Of a DNA stretch of 64,000 bases, positions 10,018-20,294 are shown in pieces (position 1 is the first letter of the stretch; each line of letters opens with the position of its first letter). The notes below the pieces were generated by a model. The model did no database searches. It was not told where the DNA came from and saw only the letters and a list, made by a program, of their open reading frames with translations. The stretch covers positions 1,538,001 through 1,602,000 of the forward strand of contig JAAVLQ010000002.1 of NCBI GenBank assembly GCA_012103075.1, in the 5' to 3' direction. Position numbers and translations under genes: made by a program. The stretch comes from Brucella cytisi. Lineage in GTDB: Bacteria; Pseudomonadota; Alphaproteobacteria; Rhizobiales; Rhizobiaceae.

Positions 10018-11562
10018 TTAGTGACCGACCATGGCTTCGCCCGAGGCGGCCATGATCTTCTCCTTGGACACGTCCGATCCGAATTCGGCGGAGATGCGTC
10101 CACGGTGCATGACGATGATACGATGAGCGATGCTGAGGCATTCGCCGACTTCCGAAGTCGTGTAGACGACGGCCAGACCCTGCTTCGCCTTTTCAGCCAG
10201 AAGCTTGAACACTTCCGCCTTCGCGCCGATGTCGATGCCGCGGCTCGGCTCATCGAGCAAGATGACTTCCGGCTCGGTCGCCAGCATCTTGCCGATCACG
10301 ACCTTCTGCTGGTTGCCGCCGGAAAGCGAACCGATTGCCGCTTCGCCGCCATCCGTTTTGATGTGCACATTCTTGATCGACTGGTCGACGATCTGATTTT
10401 CGCGCTTGCGCGATGTAAACAGACCCTTGGTCATTTCGGCGATGCTGGCGAGCGATAGGTTCTTGCCGACCGTCATCGTCTGAACGAGTCCGTCGCGTTG
10501 GCGATCTTCCGGCACCAACACAAGGCCCTTCTCGATACGCTGCGCGATGGTGAGGCCGGAAACGTCCTGCCCTTTCAGGAGAACACGTCCGCCGCTTGCC
10601 TTGAGACGACCGGCAACAGTTTCCAGCAATTCGGTGCGACCGGCGCCCATGAGACCATAAATGCAGACGATTTCACCCGCGCGCACATTGAGCGACATAC
10701 GGTCGACCAGCGAAAAGCCCGCGCCGCCCGGATCGGGAACGGTCAGGTTCTCGACAGAGAGCGCCACATCGCCCCAGTCATAGCCGGAGGGGGGTGAGCC
10801 GAGATCGAAGTTTTCGCCGACCATGTTGCGCACGATCCATTCCAGATCGATTTCCTCACGTGGCGCATAGGCCGTCATGGTTCCATCACGCAGCACAACC
10901 GCATGGTTGGTGATCTGCAGCGCTTCTTCCAGATGGTGTGAAATATAGACGATAGCGACTCCGCGCGCCGTGAGGTCGCGAATGACCTTGAACAGAACTT
11001 CCACTTCCGAGGCGCTGAGCGCCGAAGTCGGCTCGTCCATGATGAGAATGCGTGAATTGACCGAAAGAGCGCGGGCGATTTCAACGACCTGCTGCTGGCC
11101 GAGACGAAGTTCCTCAACCGGCGTCAGCGGATCGATATCTTCTTCCAGTTCCTTCAGCAGCTCGCGTGTCAGGCGTTCTTCCTCGGCAAAGTCAACGCCG
11201 GTAGCAGTGCGGATTTCGCGCCCCATAAAGATATTGTCGCGCACATTCATGTTGGGCGCGAGGCTCAATTCCTGATGGATGATCGAGATGCCGAGGTCGC
11301 GGGCTTCGGTAGACGAGTTGAAGCTGACCGGTTCGCCATCGAGAATGATCGTGCCAGAGGTCGGCTGAATCACGCCGGAAAGCACCTTCATCAGCGTCGA
11401 CTTGCCAGCACCATTCTCGCCGAAAAGCGTCGTGACCTGACCACGGCGGATTTCGAAATTCACGCCTTTCAAGGCATGAATGCGACCATAGGCTTTGGCG
11501 ACGTTATGCGCGGCAAGAACGACATCGCCGTTTTTGCCTTCGATTTTAGAAGCGGTGCTCAT
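10018..11562 (-). CDS. Sugar/polyol ABC transporter ATP-binding protein (RbsA/MglA type, EryE-type)
   Basis: 514 residues, intact. Two tandem ABC domains are present, as in RbsA/MglA. The first has Walker A GENGAGKST, signature LRLGQQQVVEIAR (variant LGQQQ) and Walker B ILIMDEPTSAL. The second has a degenerate P-loop (GLMGAGRTELLE), signature LSGGNQQK and Walker B VILLDEPSRGID. This pattern is normal for the family. It energises import through the permease encoded 23 bp downstream. Its ATG overlaps the stop of the DUF2291 gene (ATGA), so the two are translationally coupled. Confidence 0.93.
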   Translation of the reverse strand: MSTASKIEGKNGDVVLAAHNVAKAYGRIHALKGVNFEIRRGQVTTLFGENGAGKSTLMKVLSGVIQPTSGTIILDGEPVSFNSSTEARDLGISIIHQELSLAPNMNVRDNIFMGREIRTATGVDFAEEERLTRELLKELEEDIDPLTPVEELRLGQQQVVEIARALSVNSRILIMDEPTSALSASEVEVLFKVIRDLTARGVAIVYISHHLEEALQITNHAVVLRDGTMTAYAPREEIDLEWIVRNMVGENFDLGSPPSGYDWGDVALSVENLTVPDPGGAGFSLVDRMSLNVRAGEIVCIYGLMGAGRTELLETVAGRLKASGGRVLLKGQDVSGLTIAQRIEKGLVLVPEDRQRDGLVQTMTVGKNLSLASIAEMTKGLFTSRKRENQIVDQSIKNVHIKTDGGEAAIGSLSGGNQQKVVIGKMLATEPEVILLDEPSRGIDIGAKAEVFKLLAEKAKQGLAVVYTTSEVGECLSIAHRIIVMHRGRISAEFGSDVSKEKIMAASGEAMVGH

Positions 11563-12211
11563 TTCACTTCGAGCCCCACTGGCGTGACGAGCCAGTTCTT
11601 CGGATTGACGACCTTGAACACGCCAACCACCGTCACGGTCTTGCCGACGAGATTCTCGACATCGACGCCGGAAAGCACCTGCTTCTTCATCTCGTTGTTC
11701 AGGGCAGAACCGGCATTTTGATATTCGATCTGGTTCTTGAACTGGCCGAACTGGATTTCGCCGGTCGCATCACGCAGATCAGTACCGTTGACAGCGGGGC
11801 CGGTCTGCACGCGGATGGCAACGCCTTCCGGCAAGCCGTCGACCTTCACGACATTGTAGTTGGATTTGCGCTCCTCAACGATACCCGTGAACTTGACCGG
11901 GACAACCGGATTAACGTCGCCCACGCCATATTTCTTTCCGGCGGCGGCCTTGTCGGCAGCGAGAGCCATTCCAACTTCCACGGCATCCACGGCGTGCTGC
12001 TCAACGCTCGCCTTCACCTTGGGGAATTCAGAAGCACCGTAGGCATCGGGGAGAAAGCCTGCTGGCGCACATCGGAATCAGACCCGATCTTCACGACCTT
12101 CGTGTCGAAAGCAATCGCGCCGACAACCACGATCGCAGCGATCACGCTCCAGACGACGGCGCGGCTCAGCTTGGCGGGTTTTTGTGAAACTTGACTGGTT
12201 TGTGCACTCAT
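11559..12211 (-). CDS. DUF2291-family membrane-anchored periplasmic protein of the polyol transporter operon (one frameshift)
   Basis: About 217 residues once corrected. The ATG at 12211 is preceded by GAAGG. An N-terminal transmembrane anchor (about residues 18-37) is followed by a DUF2291 domain. The frame breaks at the GGGG run at 12049-12052, where one C is missing in the coding strand; the corrected junction reads ...RQQAFSPDAYGASEFPKVKAS. DUF2291 proteins are consistently encoded with sugar ABC transporters of this type in Rhizobiales, but their role is unknown. It is the first gene of the transporter operon. Confidence 0.78.
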
Positions 12212-12943
12212 TATCAAACGCCTTCAGCAATTCTGCCGTATTGTCGTTATGGAAACGGATGATGCGGCTGGACTAAACCGCCCGGAGACTACCCTCGACC
12301 ATTCCCATCACGCTTGCCGGATAGGCAAAAGCCCCGCCAAAGCGGTGCAGGATGCGACAGACGAGATCATGATAGCCTCCTCAGAATTCCGGGGCCCCGC
12401 TCCTCCGTGCATCCCGGAAACAGATGCGCCACAATCGAAACTTATGATAGCGGCGTGTTATGAACTCCAATAATGATGTTATAAAGCTCGAAAGCTGTCA
12501 ATCGGATGTTTTCGAAACACCGGTGAATTAGCACAATTTCGCACCGAATCTCGATCACGATCTAGAGAAATCCACTACATAATCTGTTACAGAGCGAACT
12601 ATTCACAGCACAGCTTTCTCTCGCAAAACCAGCCAAACAAATGTTCTAGAATTTCTGTATTTTCATTTATTTTCAATGGATTAAATGCAATCTAAACTGA
12701 AGAAACAATAAGCTATTGATGGGAAATGACCGAAAAACCGCGCTCGCAGAGGCGGCGATTTCCCCTGCATTCACTCTTTGGTGAAAAAAAAAATGCGCTC
12801 TCTAGAAAATTTTACAGACAACGTGATACCGTTATGTTATCTCCAGCATACGCCATCGCCCGATTTCATTATAAACAGGGCCGCGAGCGACGTATTTTCA
12901 GTCGCGGGAGGAATCCAAATGTCAATGAAAGCACATAGCCGCC
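12212..12943. promoter_or_regulatory. Divergent control region between the transporter operon and eryA
   Basis: A 732-bp AT-rich stretch that holds no convincing gene; a small frame at 12726-12938 has no supported start. It must carry both divergent promoters and the operators for EryD and/or the DeoR proteins. Visible signals are ATGTTAT (inverse of ATAACAT) at 12476-12482 and 12834-12840, a related GTGTTAT at 12455, and TCTAGA hexamers at 12561, 12645 and 12801. The start codon of eryA follows a short leader that contains GGGAGG at 12906-12911 and a 10-codon frame beginning at 12919 and overlapping the eryA start. Confidence 0.7.
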
Positions 12944-14514
12944 ATGCGTGAGAAAGGTGACATCATCATCGGGATCGACGCGGGCACCTCAGTGCTCAAG
13001 GCAGTCGCTTTCGATCTTAGCGGGCGGCAGATCGAATCTGCGGCCGTTCGCAACAAATACGATACCGGCGATCATGGTGCCGTCACACAATCGCTTTCCC
13101 AAACGTGGCAGGACTGCGCGCGCGCCTTGCACGACCTTGGCGCGAAGATGCCCGGTCTTGCCGAACGCACTGCGGCAATCGCCGTTACCGGTCAGGGCGA
13201 CGGAACATGGCTTGTCGGTAGCGACAACCAGCCGGTTGGCGATGCCCGGCTGTGGCTCGATGCCCGCGCGGCAACGACGGTGACGCGCCTTGCCGCCGGC
13301 CCCATGAACCGCGCGCGCTTTGAAGCGACTGGAACTGGACTGAACACCTGCCAGCAAGGCTCGCAGATGGCGCATATGGACATCATCGCGCCCGAACTGC
13401 TGGACAATGCAGAAGTCGCACTCCACTGCAAGGACTGGCTTTTCTCAATCTCACCGGCGTTCGTGCCACCGACCCCTCGGAAGCAAGCTTCACCTTCGGC
13501 AATTTCCGTAATCGCCAGTATGACGATATCGTCATCGACGCGCTCGGCCTGACGAAACGGCGTGGGTTGCTGCCGGAGATCATCGACGGCACCGAAATAC
13601 AGTATCCGCTATCCCCGAAGCAGCAGCTGCAACGGGTTTGCGGGCAGGGACACCGGTGAGTCTTGCCTATGTCGATATGGCAATGACAGCACTTGGTGCA
13701 GGCGTTCGCGGCGGCACGGCAGGTGCCGGGTGCTCGACCATTGGTTCGACAGGCGTCCATATGCGCGCCAAACCGGTTGCAGATATTCATCTGAACAAGG
13801 AAGGCACCGGTTACGTCATCGCGCTGCCCATTCCCGGCATCGTCACACAAGTGCAGACCAATATGGGTGCGACGATTAACATCGACTGGATATTGCAGGT
13901 CGCGGCCGATCTCATGTCGACGCCAGACAAGCCCGTTTCGCTCGGTGACCTTATTCCCCGCCTTGATGACTGGTTCAATGCCAGCCGTCCGGGCGCAATC
14001 CTTTATCATCCGTATATTTCGGAAGCAGGCGAGCGCGGCCCCTTCGTCAATGCCTACGCCCGGGCCGGTTTCGTCGGCCTTTCCAGCCGCGACCGTTTCC
14101 CTGAAATGGTGCGCTCGGTTGTCGAGGGCCTCGGCATGGCAACGCGCGATTGCTACACGGCCATGGGCGAAATGCCCGCCGAATTGCGCATCACCGGCGG
14201 TGCCGCACGCTCAAAGGCTTTGCGCAGCACCCCTTGCCGCAGCGATGAATGCGCCGGTGCGCGTTTCCTCGCGCGAAGAGGCTGGGGCCGCAGGTGCTGC
14301 CATGATGGCCGCGGTGGCCATCGGTGCTTATCCGAGCATGGATGCGTGTATTGCGGAATGGGTCGAGCCGCTGCTTGGCCCTTGCGAGGCCCCGGATGGT
14401 CCGCGCGCAAAGCACTATGAAGAACTCTTCGTTGCCTATCAGGAAGCTCGCTCGGCACTGACGCCCGTCTGGGACAAACTGGCTTCTGATAGGGCGTTTC
14501 CAACAAAAGTGTGA
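12944..14514 (+). CDS. eryA: Erythritol kinase EryA (three frameshifts in this sequence)
   Basis: FGGY-family kinase of about 523 residues that phosphorylates erythritol with ATP, the first step of Brucella erythritol catabolism. The N-terminus has the phosphate-binding region IIIGIDAGTSVLKAVAFD, the middle has TAGAGCSTIGSTG, and the C-terminal region has LRITGGAARSKALR. The frame is broken at about 13439 (missing T in a T run), about 13618 (missing G before AAGCAG) and about 14229 (extra C in CCCC); homology continues through each. The stop codon lies inside a palindromic repeat that supplies the last residues (AFPTKV). It is the first gene of the eryABCD operon. Confidence 0.92.
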
Positions 14515-14556
14515 AGCGGTTTTACGCTCGGAAATGCGGTGAACAAAACGAATAAG
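14492..14556. repeat. Bru-RS-like palindromic repeat, copy 2 (overlaps the eryA stop)
   Basis: GCGTTTCCAACAAAAGTGTG...GTTTTACGCTCGGAAATGC, an imperfect palindrome closely related to the copy at 54546. It spans the end of eryA and the eryA-eryB spacer. Confidence 0.65.
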
Positions 14557-14618
14557 GCGGGACTTCAGTTCCGGCACATATAGACTGTGGGATGCGATTG
14601 CATCCGAAGGAGCATGAA

Positions 14619-16128
14619 ATGGCTGAACCGGAAACCTGCGATCTCTTTGTAATCGGCGGTGGCATCAACGGCGCGGGCGTGGCCCGTGACGCCGCCGGGC
14701 GCGGCCTCAAGGTGGTGCTGGCGGAAAAAAGACGATCTGGCGCAAGGAAATTCGTCACGCTCCGGCAAGCTGGTGCATGGTGGCCTGCGCTATCTCGAAT
14801 ATTATGAATTCCGCCTTGTGCGCGAAGCGCTGATCGAACGCGAAGTGCTTTTGAACGCCGCTCCCCATATCATCTGGCCGATGCGTTTCGTGCTTCCGCA
14901 CAGCCCGCAGGACCGCCCCGCACGGCTGGTGCGGCTCGGCCTGTTTCTCTATGATCACCTCGGCGGCCGCAAGAAACTTCCCGGCACACGCACGCTCGAC
15001 CTACGGCGCGATCCGGAAGGCACACCGATCCTCGACCAGTACACCAAGGGTTTCGAATATTCCGATTGCTGGGTCGATGATGCGCGTCTCGTTGCACTGA
15101 ATGCGGTTGGCGCTGCTGAAAAAAGGTGCGACCATTCTGACCCGCACGCCTGTCGTCTCTGCACGCCGTGAAAAGGCGGCTGGATCGTTGAAACGAAGAA
15201 CCGCGATACCAGCGAAGTGCGCAGCTTCCGCGCGCGCTGCATCGTCAACTGCGCCGGACCATGGGTCACAGATGTCATCCACAATGTTGCCGGCTCCAAC
15301 TCGTCGCGCAATGTACGTCTCGTCAAGGGCAGTCACATCATCGTACCGAAATTCTGGTCGGGCGCGAATGCCTATCTCGTCCAGAACCACGACAAGCGTG
15401 TGATCTTCATAAACCCTTATGAGGGCGACAAGGCGCTTATCGGCACCACCGACATCGCCTATGAAGGCCGTGCGGAAGATGTTGCAGCAGATGAGAAGGA
15501 AATCGAATATCTGCTGACCGCAGTGAACCGCTATTTCAAGGAAAAAGCTGAGGCGCGAAGACGTGTTACATTCCTTCTCCGGTGTGCGCCCGCTGTTCGA
15601 CGACGGCAAGGGTAACCCTTCCGCCGTCACCCGCGATTACGTATTCGACCTCGATGAAACCAACGATGCGCCGCTGCTTAACGTCTTTGGCGGCAAGATC
15701 ACCACGTTCCGCGAGCTGGCGGAGCGCGGCATGCATCGCCTCAAGCACATCTTCCCGAAGATGGGGGCGACTGGACGCATGGTGCACCGCTTCCGGGCGG
15801 CGAAATCGCCAATGCTGATTATGAAACCTTCGCCAATAGCTTGCGCGACACCTATCCATGGATGCCGCGCACGCTCGTCCAGCATTACGGTCGCCTTTAC
15901 GGCGCACGTACGAAAGACGTTGTTGCCGGCGCACAGAATCTCGAAGGGCTTGGCCGTCATTTCGGCGGTAACCTCCGTGAGGCCGAAGTGCGCTATCTGG
16001 CAGCCGGGGAATGGGCAAAGACGGCAGAAGACATCCTCTATCGCCGCACCAAGCACTATCTGCACCTGACCGAAGCCGAACGCGCCGCTTTCGTGGAATG
16101 GTTCGACAACGCTAGACTTGCCGCTTGA
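14619..16128 (+). CDS. eryB: Erythritol-phosphate dehydrogenase EryB (five frameshifts in this sequence)
   Basis: GlpD-like FAD enzyme of about 502 residues. The start at 14619 follows GAAGGA. The FAD motif FVIGGGINGAGVARDAAGRG is at the N-terminus, with KLVHGGLRYLEYYEFRLVRE downstream as in GlpD. It oxidises the product of EryA to 3-keto-L-tetrose-4-phosphate (L-3-tetrulose-4-P). Frame changes occur at about 14726 (extra A), 15108 (extra T), 15175 (missing G), 15544 (extra A) and 15765 (missing G), all in short homopolymers. Conserved sequence continues on both sides of each, so the gene itself is probably intact. Confidence 0.9.
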
Positions 16129-16172
16129 GCATGTCGCGAAAAAGCAGGAACCGGTTTTCCGATAACGACATA
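16125..16172. repeat. Bru-RS-like palindromic repeat, copy 3 (overlaps the eryB stop)
   Basis: TTGAGCATGTCGCGAAAAAG...CCGGTTTTCCGATAACGACAT; the eryB TGA is its first part. The variant resembles the copy at 24524. Confidence 0.5.
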
Positions 16173-16197
16173 CTTTGCGGACTAAATTGAGGACACT

Positions 16198-17131
16198 ATG
16201 GCTCTTACGCTTTCGCTGAACACCAATCCACTTGTGAACCGCTTTGCCGAGCCGGACGATCTGATCGAAACCGTGGCACGCGACCTGCGCCTGCGTGACC
16301 TCCAGCTCACCCACGAGTTCATCAACCCAAGCTGGCAAGCTTCAACCATCCGCCGCCTCACCCGCGATATGGACAAGGCCTTGCAGCGCACCGGTGTCCG
16401 CGTCACTTCGGGCATGACCGGCCCCTATGGCCGTCTCAACCATTTCGGCCACCCCGATGTGGAAGTGCGTCGCTACTATATCGACTGGTTCAAGACCTTT
16501 GCCGATATTATCGGAGATCTTGGCGGTAAGTCGGTCGGCACGCAGTTTGCGATCTTCACCTATAAGGATTTCGACGACGCTGCGCGCCGCGAAGACTTGA
16601 TCAAGATTGCCATCGATTGCTGGGCGGAAGTCGCTGAGCATGCGAGCGGCGCCGGTCTCGACTATGTGTTTTGGGGAACCGATGAGCATCGGGCGTGAAT
16701 TTGGCGAGACGATTGCCGAATGCATGAAGCTTCAGGATCGCCTGACCGCTGCCGACATGGCTATTCCGATGTGGATGATGGCCGATATCGACCATGGCGA
16801 TGTGACGTCGGCCAATCCGAACGATTTCGACCCATATGCATGGGCACGTGCCGTGCCGAAAGTCTCGCCGATCATTCATATCAAGCAGAGCCTGATGGAC
16901 AAGGGTGGGCATCGTCCGTTCACCGCCGCGTTCAATGCCAAGGGACGCATCCAGCCGGAACCACTTCTGAAAGCTTTTGCCCAAGGCGGCGCGGTTGATA
17001 ATGAAATCTGCCTTGAGCTTTCATTCAAGGAGCGCGAGCCGAACGACCGTGAAGTCATTCCGCAGATTGCGGAAAGTGTGGCTTTCTGGGCTCCGCACAT
17101 TGACACCGGCGCTAAGGATCTGAAGGTATAA
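16198..17131 (+). CDS. eryC: L-3-tetrulose-4-phosphate isomerase EryC (one frameshift)
   Basis: About 311 residues, a xylose-isomerase-like/AP-endonuclease-2 TIM barrel. EryC interconverts L- and D-3-tetrulose-4-phosphate in the Brucella erythritol pathway (work of Barbier and colleagues). The start follows GAGGA. Likely metal ligands lie around DYVFWEPMS, WMMADIDHGDVTS and the late IHIKQSL and ELSFK segments. The only defect is an extra G in the run at 16674-16677, which turns FWEPMSIGREFG into an early stop; the frame is conserved afterwards. It lies 69 bp after eryB and 27 bp before eryD. Confidence 0.92.
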
Positions 17132-17158
17132 CCAATTTCAGGAACCGGACCGCTTTCA

Positions 17159-18109
17159 ATGGCAGATGCTGACGATTCACTGGCGCTGCGCGCCGCTTGG
17201 CTTCACTTCGTGGCGGGCATGACCCAGTCGGCCGTTGCCAAGCGCCTTGGTCTGCCTTCCGTGAAAGCGCATCGCCTTATTGCCAAAGCCGTCGCCGACG
17301 GTGCGGTGAAGGTCAGTATCGACGGTGACATTACCGAATGTATCGACCTCGAAAATCGTCTCGCCGATATCTACGGCCTCGACTATTGCGAAGTCGTTCC
17401 CGACATCGGTGAGGAAGGCCTGCCGCTCATGGCGCTTGGCCATGCGGGTGCGGATTTTCTGCGCCGCGAGATCGAGCATGGCGACCACGAAGTCATCGGC
17501 ATTGGCCATGGCCGCACGCTTTCGGCTGCAGTCAATTATATGCCGCGCGTCGTCGCCAACGATCTGCGCTTTGTGTCGCTGCTCGGTGGCCTTACGCGCA
17601 ACTTCGCCGCCAACCCGCACGATGTGATGCACCGCATCGCCGAAAAGACCGGCATGCCCGCTTATGTGATGCCGGTGCCCTTCTTCGCCAACACGGCGGA
17701 AGACCGCGAAGTGCTGCTTGCGCAGCGCGGCGTTACCACCGTTTTCGACATGGGTTGCCGGGCCGAACTGAAGATCGTCGGCATCGGCACAGTCGATGCG
17801 CAGGCGCAGCTTGTCACATCCGGTATGATAGAACTGGCTGAAGTCGAAGAGATCGCCAGCCTCGGCGGCGTTGGTGAAATGCTCGGTCATTTCTTTGACG
17901 CCAAGGGCCAGCGCCTCGAAACCGCGCTGACGGCCCGCACCATCGCCGCTTCGGTGGAAAACGCGGATATGAGCCGAATCGTGGGCCTTGCCGGTGGAAT
18001 TTCCAAGACGGAAGCCATCCGCGCCGTACTGAAAAGCGGTCGTCTATACGGCCTCATCACCGATGAACGCACGGCAAAGATGCTCGTTGAACAGCCGAAT
18101 TGGAAATAA
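17159..18109 (+). CDS. eryD: Erythritol operon regulator EryD (SorC/DeoR sugar-binding family)
   Basis: 316 residues, intact. The N-terminal helix-turn-helix (about residues 17-45, AVAKRLGLPSVKAHRLIAKA) is followed by a SorC-type sugar-phosphate-binding domain with GIGHGRTLSAAVNYMP and MGCRAELKIVGIGTVD. In Brucella EryD represses the ery operon, and erythritol relieves repression. It is the fourth gene of the operon, so it acts by feedback. Its stop codon lies inside the tandem ATAACAT repeat at 18106-18120. Confidence 0.93.
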   Translation: MADADDSLALRAAWLHFVAGMTQSAVAKRLGLPSVKAHRLIAKAVADGAVKVSIDGDITECIDLENRLADIYGLDYCEVVPDIGEEGLPLMALGHAGADFLRREIEHGDHEVIGIGHGRTLSAAVNYMPRVVANDLRFVSLLGGLTRNFAANPHDVMHRIAEKTGMPAYVMPVPFFANTAEDREVLLAQRGVTTVFDMGCRAELKIVGIGTVDAQAQLVTSGMIELAEVEEIASLGGVGEMLGHFFDAKGQRLETALTARTIAASVENADMSRIVGLAGGISKTEAIRAVLKSGRLYGLITDERTAKMLVEQPNWK

Positions 18110-18120
18110 CATAATAACAT
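18106..18120. promoter_or_regulatory. Tandem ATAACAT direct repeat upstream of the DeoR-tpiA2-rpiB genes
   Basis: Two exact ATAACAT heptamers at 18106-18112 and 18114-18120, one base apart (8-bp period), 58 bp before the DeoR start. The same heptamer occurs in the eryA control region and upstream of tkt, which suggests a shared operator. Confidence 0.5.
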
Positions 18121-18178
18121 TTTTCAATAGATTTTTTGTGATTTTGTGATCTAGCTTCACGCGACAAATGTTCCGCCA

Positions 18179-18966
18179 ATGAGATCGGACGAGAGCGTGA
18201 AGCGCGACGACAGAAGACAGGCAATCATAAACCTTCTGATCGAAAATCAGGCCGTCGATCTTGACGATCTGGCTGATCGGTTTGCTGTTTCCAAAATGAC
18301 GATCCATCGCGATCTCGATTCGCTGGAACATACCGGCGTGCTACGCAAGGTACGCGGCGGCGCAACGATCGATACCGGCACACAATTTGAAAGCGATTTC
18401 CGCTTCCGCGAACGGCAGGACGGCGAAGCGAAGCATAAGATGGCCCGCGCCGCGCTTGAGCTTGTCGAACCGGGCATGACGGTGATGATTAATGACGGCT
18501 CCATGGCGGCTGTCCTTGGCGGCATGCTTCTGGAAAAGCGTCCGCTGACAGTCATTACCAACAATGCGGTCATCATCGAGGAACTTAAGGGCGAGAGCGG
18601 TATCAATCTCATTGCACTTGGCGGTGTTTTCTCAGCCAAGTTCAACGCGTTTTTCGGCATCCTGACGGAAGGGGCCCTATCGCATCTCAGCGCCGACATC
18701 GCCTTCATTTCCTCGCCTGCAGTCAATGGCAAGCTCGTCTATCACATGGATGAGAATGTTGTTCGCACCAAGCGCGCCATGACGGCTTCCGCCGCCCGCA
18801 CCTGCCTTCTGGTCAATCACCAGCGGTTCGGACGCCCTGCCCTGCATGTCATGGCTGATCTTTCCGATTTCGACGCGATTATAACCGATGCCTCCCCGAC
18901 ACGACTGTACTGGCCGATCTTGAACAGGCGGGTATTGCACTGACCATCGCTGACCACTGCGCATAA
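18179..18966 (+). CDS. DeoR-family regulator of the erythritol locus (one frameshift near the end)
   Basis: About 262 residues. The N-terminal DeoR helix-turn-helix is VDLDDLADRFAVSKMTIHRDLDSLEHTGVLRKVRGGA; the DeoRC sensor domain follows. A missing C in the CCCC run at 18896-18899 shifts the last ~23 residues; in the corrected frame the protein ends ...TIADHCA at 18966. In Brucella the syntenic gene lies directly upstream of tpiA2 (eryH) and rpiB (eryI), as here (tpiA2 starts 22 bp later). It probably tunes these genes, and possibly tkt-fbp-fba, to sugar phosphate levels. Confidence 0.87.
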
Positions 18967-18988
18967 ACTTATAGAAAGACAATTGAGC

Positions 18989-19759
18989 ATGACCAAGTTC
19001 TGGATTGGCACAAGCTGGAAGATGAACAAGACGCTGGCCGAGGCCCGCGTTTTCGCCGAGGCATTGAAAGCTGCCGATAGCAGCCGTTCCGCCGACGTCC
19101 AGCGTTTCGTCATCCCGCCGTTTACCGCCGTGCGCGAAGTGAAGGAAATCCTGTCCGGCACTTCCGTCAAGGTTGGCGCACAGAACATGCACTGGGCCGA
19201 ACAGGGTGCATGGACCGGCGAGATTTCGCCACTGATGCTCAAGGACTGCAATCTCGATATCGTCGAACTCGGTCATTCCGAGCGCCGTGAACATTTCGGT
19301 GAAACCAACGAAACCGTCGGCCTCAAGGTCGAAGCCGCTTTGCGCCACGGTCTGATCCCGCTCATCTGCATCGGTGAGACGCTTGAAGACCGTGAAAGCG
19401 GACGTGCGGCGGAAGTGCTGGAAGAAGAAGTGCGCGGGGCACTTTCCAAGCTGTCCAGCAATCAGACGCAGGCGGAAATCCTGTTTGCCTATGAGCCGGT
19501 CTGGGCTATCGGCGAAAATGGTATCCCGGCATCAGCGGATTATGCCGATGCCCGCCGGGCGGAAATCATTGCGGTTGCAGAAAGCGTGCTCGGTCGTCGC
19601 GTGCCTTGCCTCTATGGCGGCTCGGTCAATCCGGGCAATTGCGAAGAGCTAATCGCCTGCCCTCATATCGACGGACTTTTCATCGGTCGCTCGGCATGGA
19701 ACGTCGAAGGCTATCTCGACATTCTGGTCAAGTGCGCCGCCAAGATTCAAGCTAATTAA
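18989..19759 (+). CDS. tpiA: Triosephosphate-isomerase-like D-3-tetrulose-4-phosphate isomerase (TpiA2/EryH)
   Basis: 256 residues from ATG 18989 ([14 protein letters not shown]); an in-frame TTG at 18983 is less likely. TIM-barrel residues are in place: K11 in SWKMNKT, H in the ELGHSERR motif, the catalytic E in [10 protein letters not shown], and the phosphate-binding [10 protein letters not shown]. In Brucella the second TpiA, EryH, converts D-3-tetrulose-4-phosphate to D-erythrulose-4-phosphate, not triose phosphates. Position in the ery locus makes that the likely role here. Confidence 0.93.
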   Translation: MTKFWIGTSWKMNKTLAEARVFAEALKAADSSRSADVQRFVIPPFTAVREVKEILSGTSVKVGAQNMHWAEQGAWTGEISPLMLKDCNLDIVELGHSERREHFGETNETVGLKVEAALRHGLIPLICIGETLEDRESGRAAEVLEEEVRGALSKLSSNQTQAEILFAYEPVWAIGENGIPASADYADARRAEIIAVAESVLGRRVPCLYGGSVNPGNCEELIACPHIDGLFIGRSAWNVEGYLDILVKCAAKIQAN

Positions 19760-19770
19760 GGAGCAATATT

Positions 19771-20226
19771 ATGAAAGTAGCAGTAGCAGGCGACAGCGCT
19801 GGCGAAGGTCTGGCCAAGATACTCGCCGATCACCTCAAGGATCGTTTCGAGGTTTCGGAGATCTCGCGCACAGACGCTGGCGCGGATACATTCTACGCCA
19901 ACCTCTCCGACCGCGTGGCTTCCGCCGTTCTCGACGGCACCTATGACCGCGCCATCCTCGTTTGCGGCACCGGGATCGGCGTATGCATTGCAGCCAATAA
20001 GGTTCCGGGCATCCGCGCTGCGCTGACGCACGACACCTATTCAGCAGAGCGCGCGGCGCTCTCCAACAATGCCCAGATCATCACCATGGGCGCCCGCGTC
20101 ATCGGCTCGGAAGTGGCCAAGACCATTGCCGACGCCTTCCTTGCTGAGACCTTTGACGAAAACGGCCGTTCGGCTGGCAATGTCAATGCGATCAACGAAG
20201 TTGACGCGAAGTACAACAAGGGCTGA
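19771..20226 (+). CDS. rpiB: Ribose-5-phosphate isomerase B-like D-erythrulose-4-phosphate isomerase (RpiB/EryI)
   Basis: 151 residues, intact, with TAAGGAGC before the ATG. The RpiB/LacAB fold shows [11 protein letters not shown] at the N-terminus, the active-site loop [20 protein letters not shown] (Cys base) and [26 protein letters not shown]. In the Brucella pathway this enzyme (EryI) makes D-erythrose-4-phosphate, the exit point into the pentose phosphate pathway. It is 11 bp after tpiA2 and ends at a bidirectional terminator. Confidence 0.94.
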   Translation: MKVAVAGDSAGEGLAKILADHLKDRFEVSEISRTDAGADTFYANLSDRVASAVLDGTYDRAILVCGTGIGVCIAANKVPGIRAALTHDTYSAERAALSNNAQIITMGARVIGSEVAKTIADAFLAETFDENGRSAGNVNAINEVDAKYNKG

Positions 20227-20250
20227 TTATTCAATTTCTTGAAAACAAGA

Positions 20251-20274
20251 AAAAGCGGCCATCAGGCCGCTTTT
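20251..20274. terminator. Bidirectional Rho-independent terminator between rpiB and fba
   Basis: Perfect stem AAAAGCGGCC / GGCCGCTTTT with loop ATCA. It is flanked by T-rich sequence on the plus side and A-rich on the other, between convergent rpiB and fba. Confidence 0.85.
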
Positions 20275-20294
20275 CTTTGGCGTAACAGCAGAAT

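Noticed and set aside
12726..12938. 70-residue frame before eryA
   Set aside because: No ribosome-binding site and low-complexity content; the region is a divergent promoter.
12944..16128. eryA and eryB as genuine pseudogenes (loss of erythritol use)
   Set aside because: All eight breaks are single-base changes in short runs with conserved sequence on both sides, and equally many breaks affect unrelated genes. Sequencing error explains them better.
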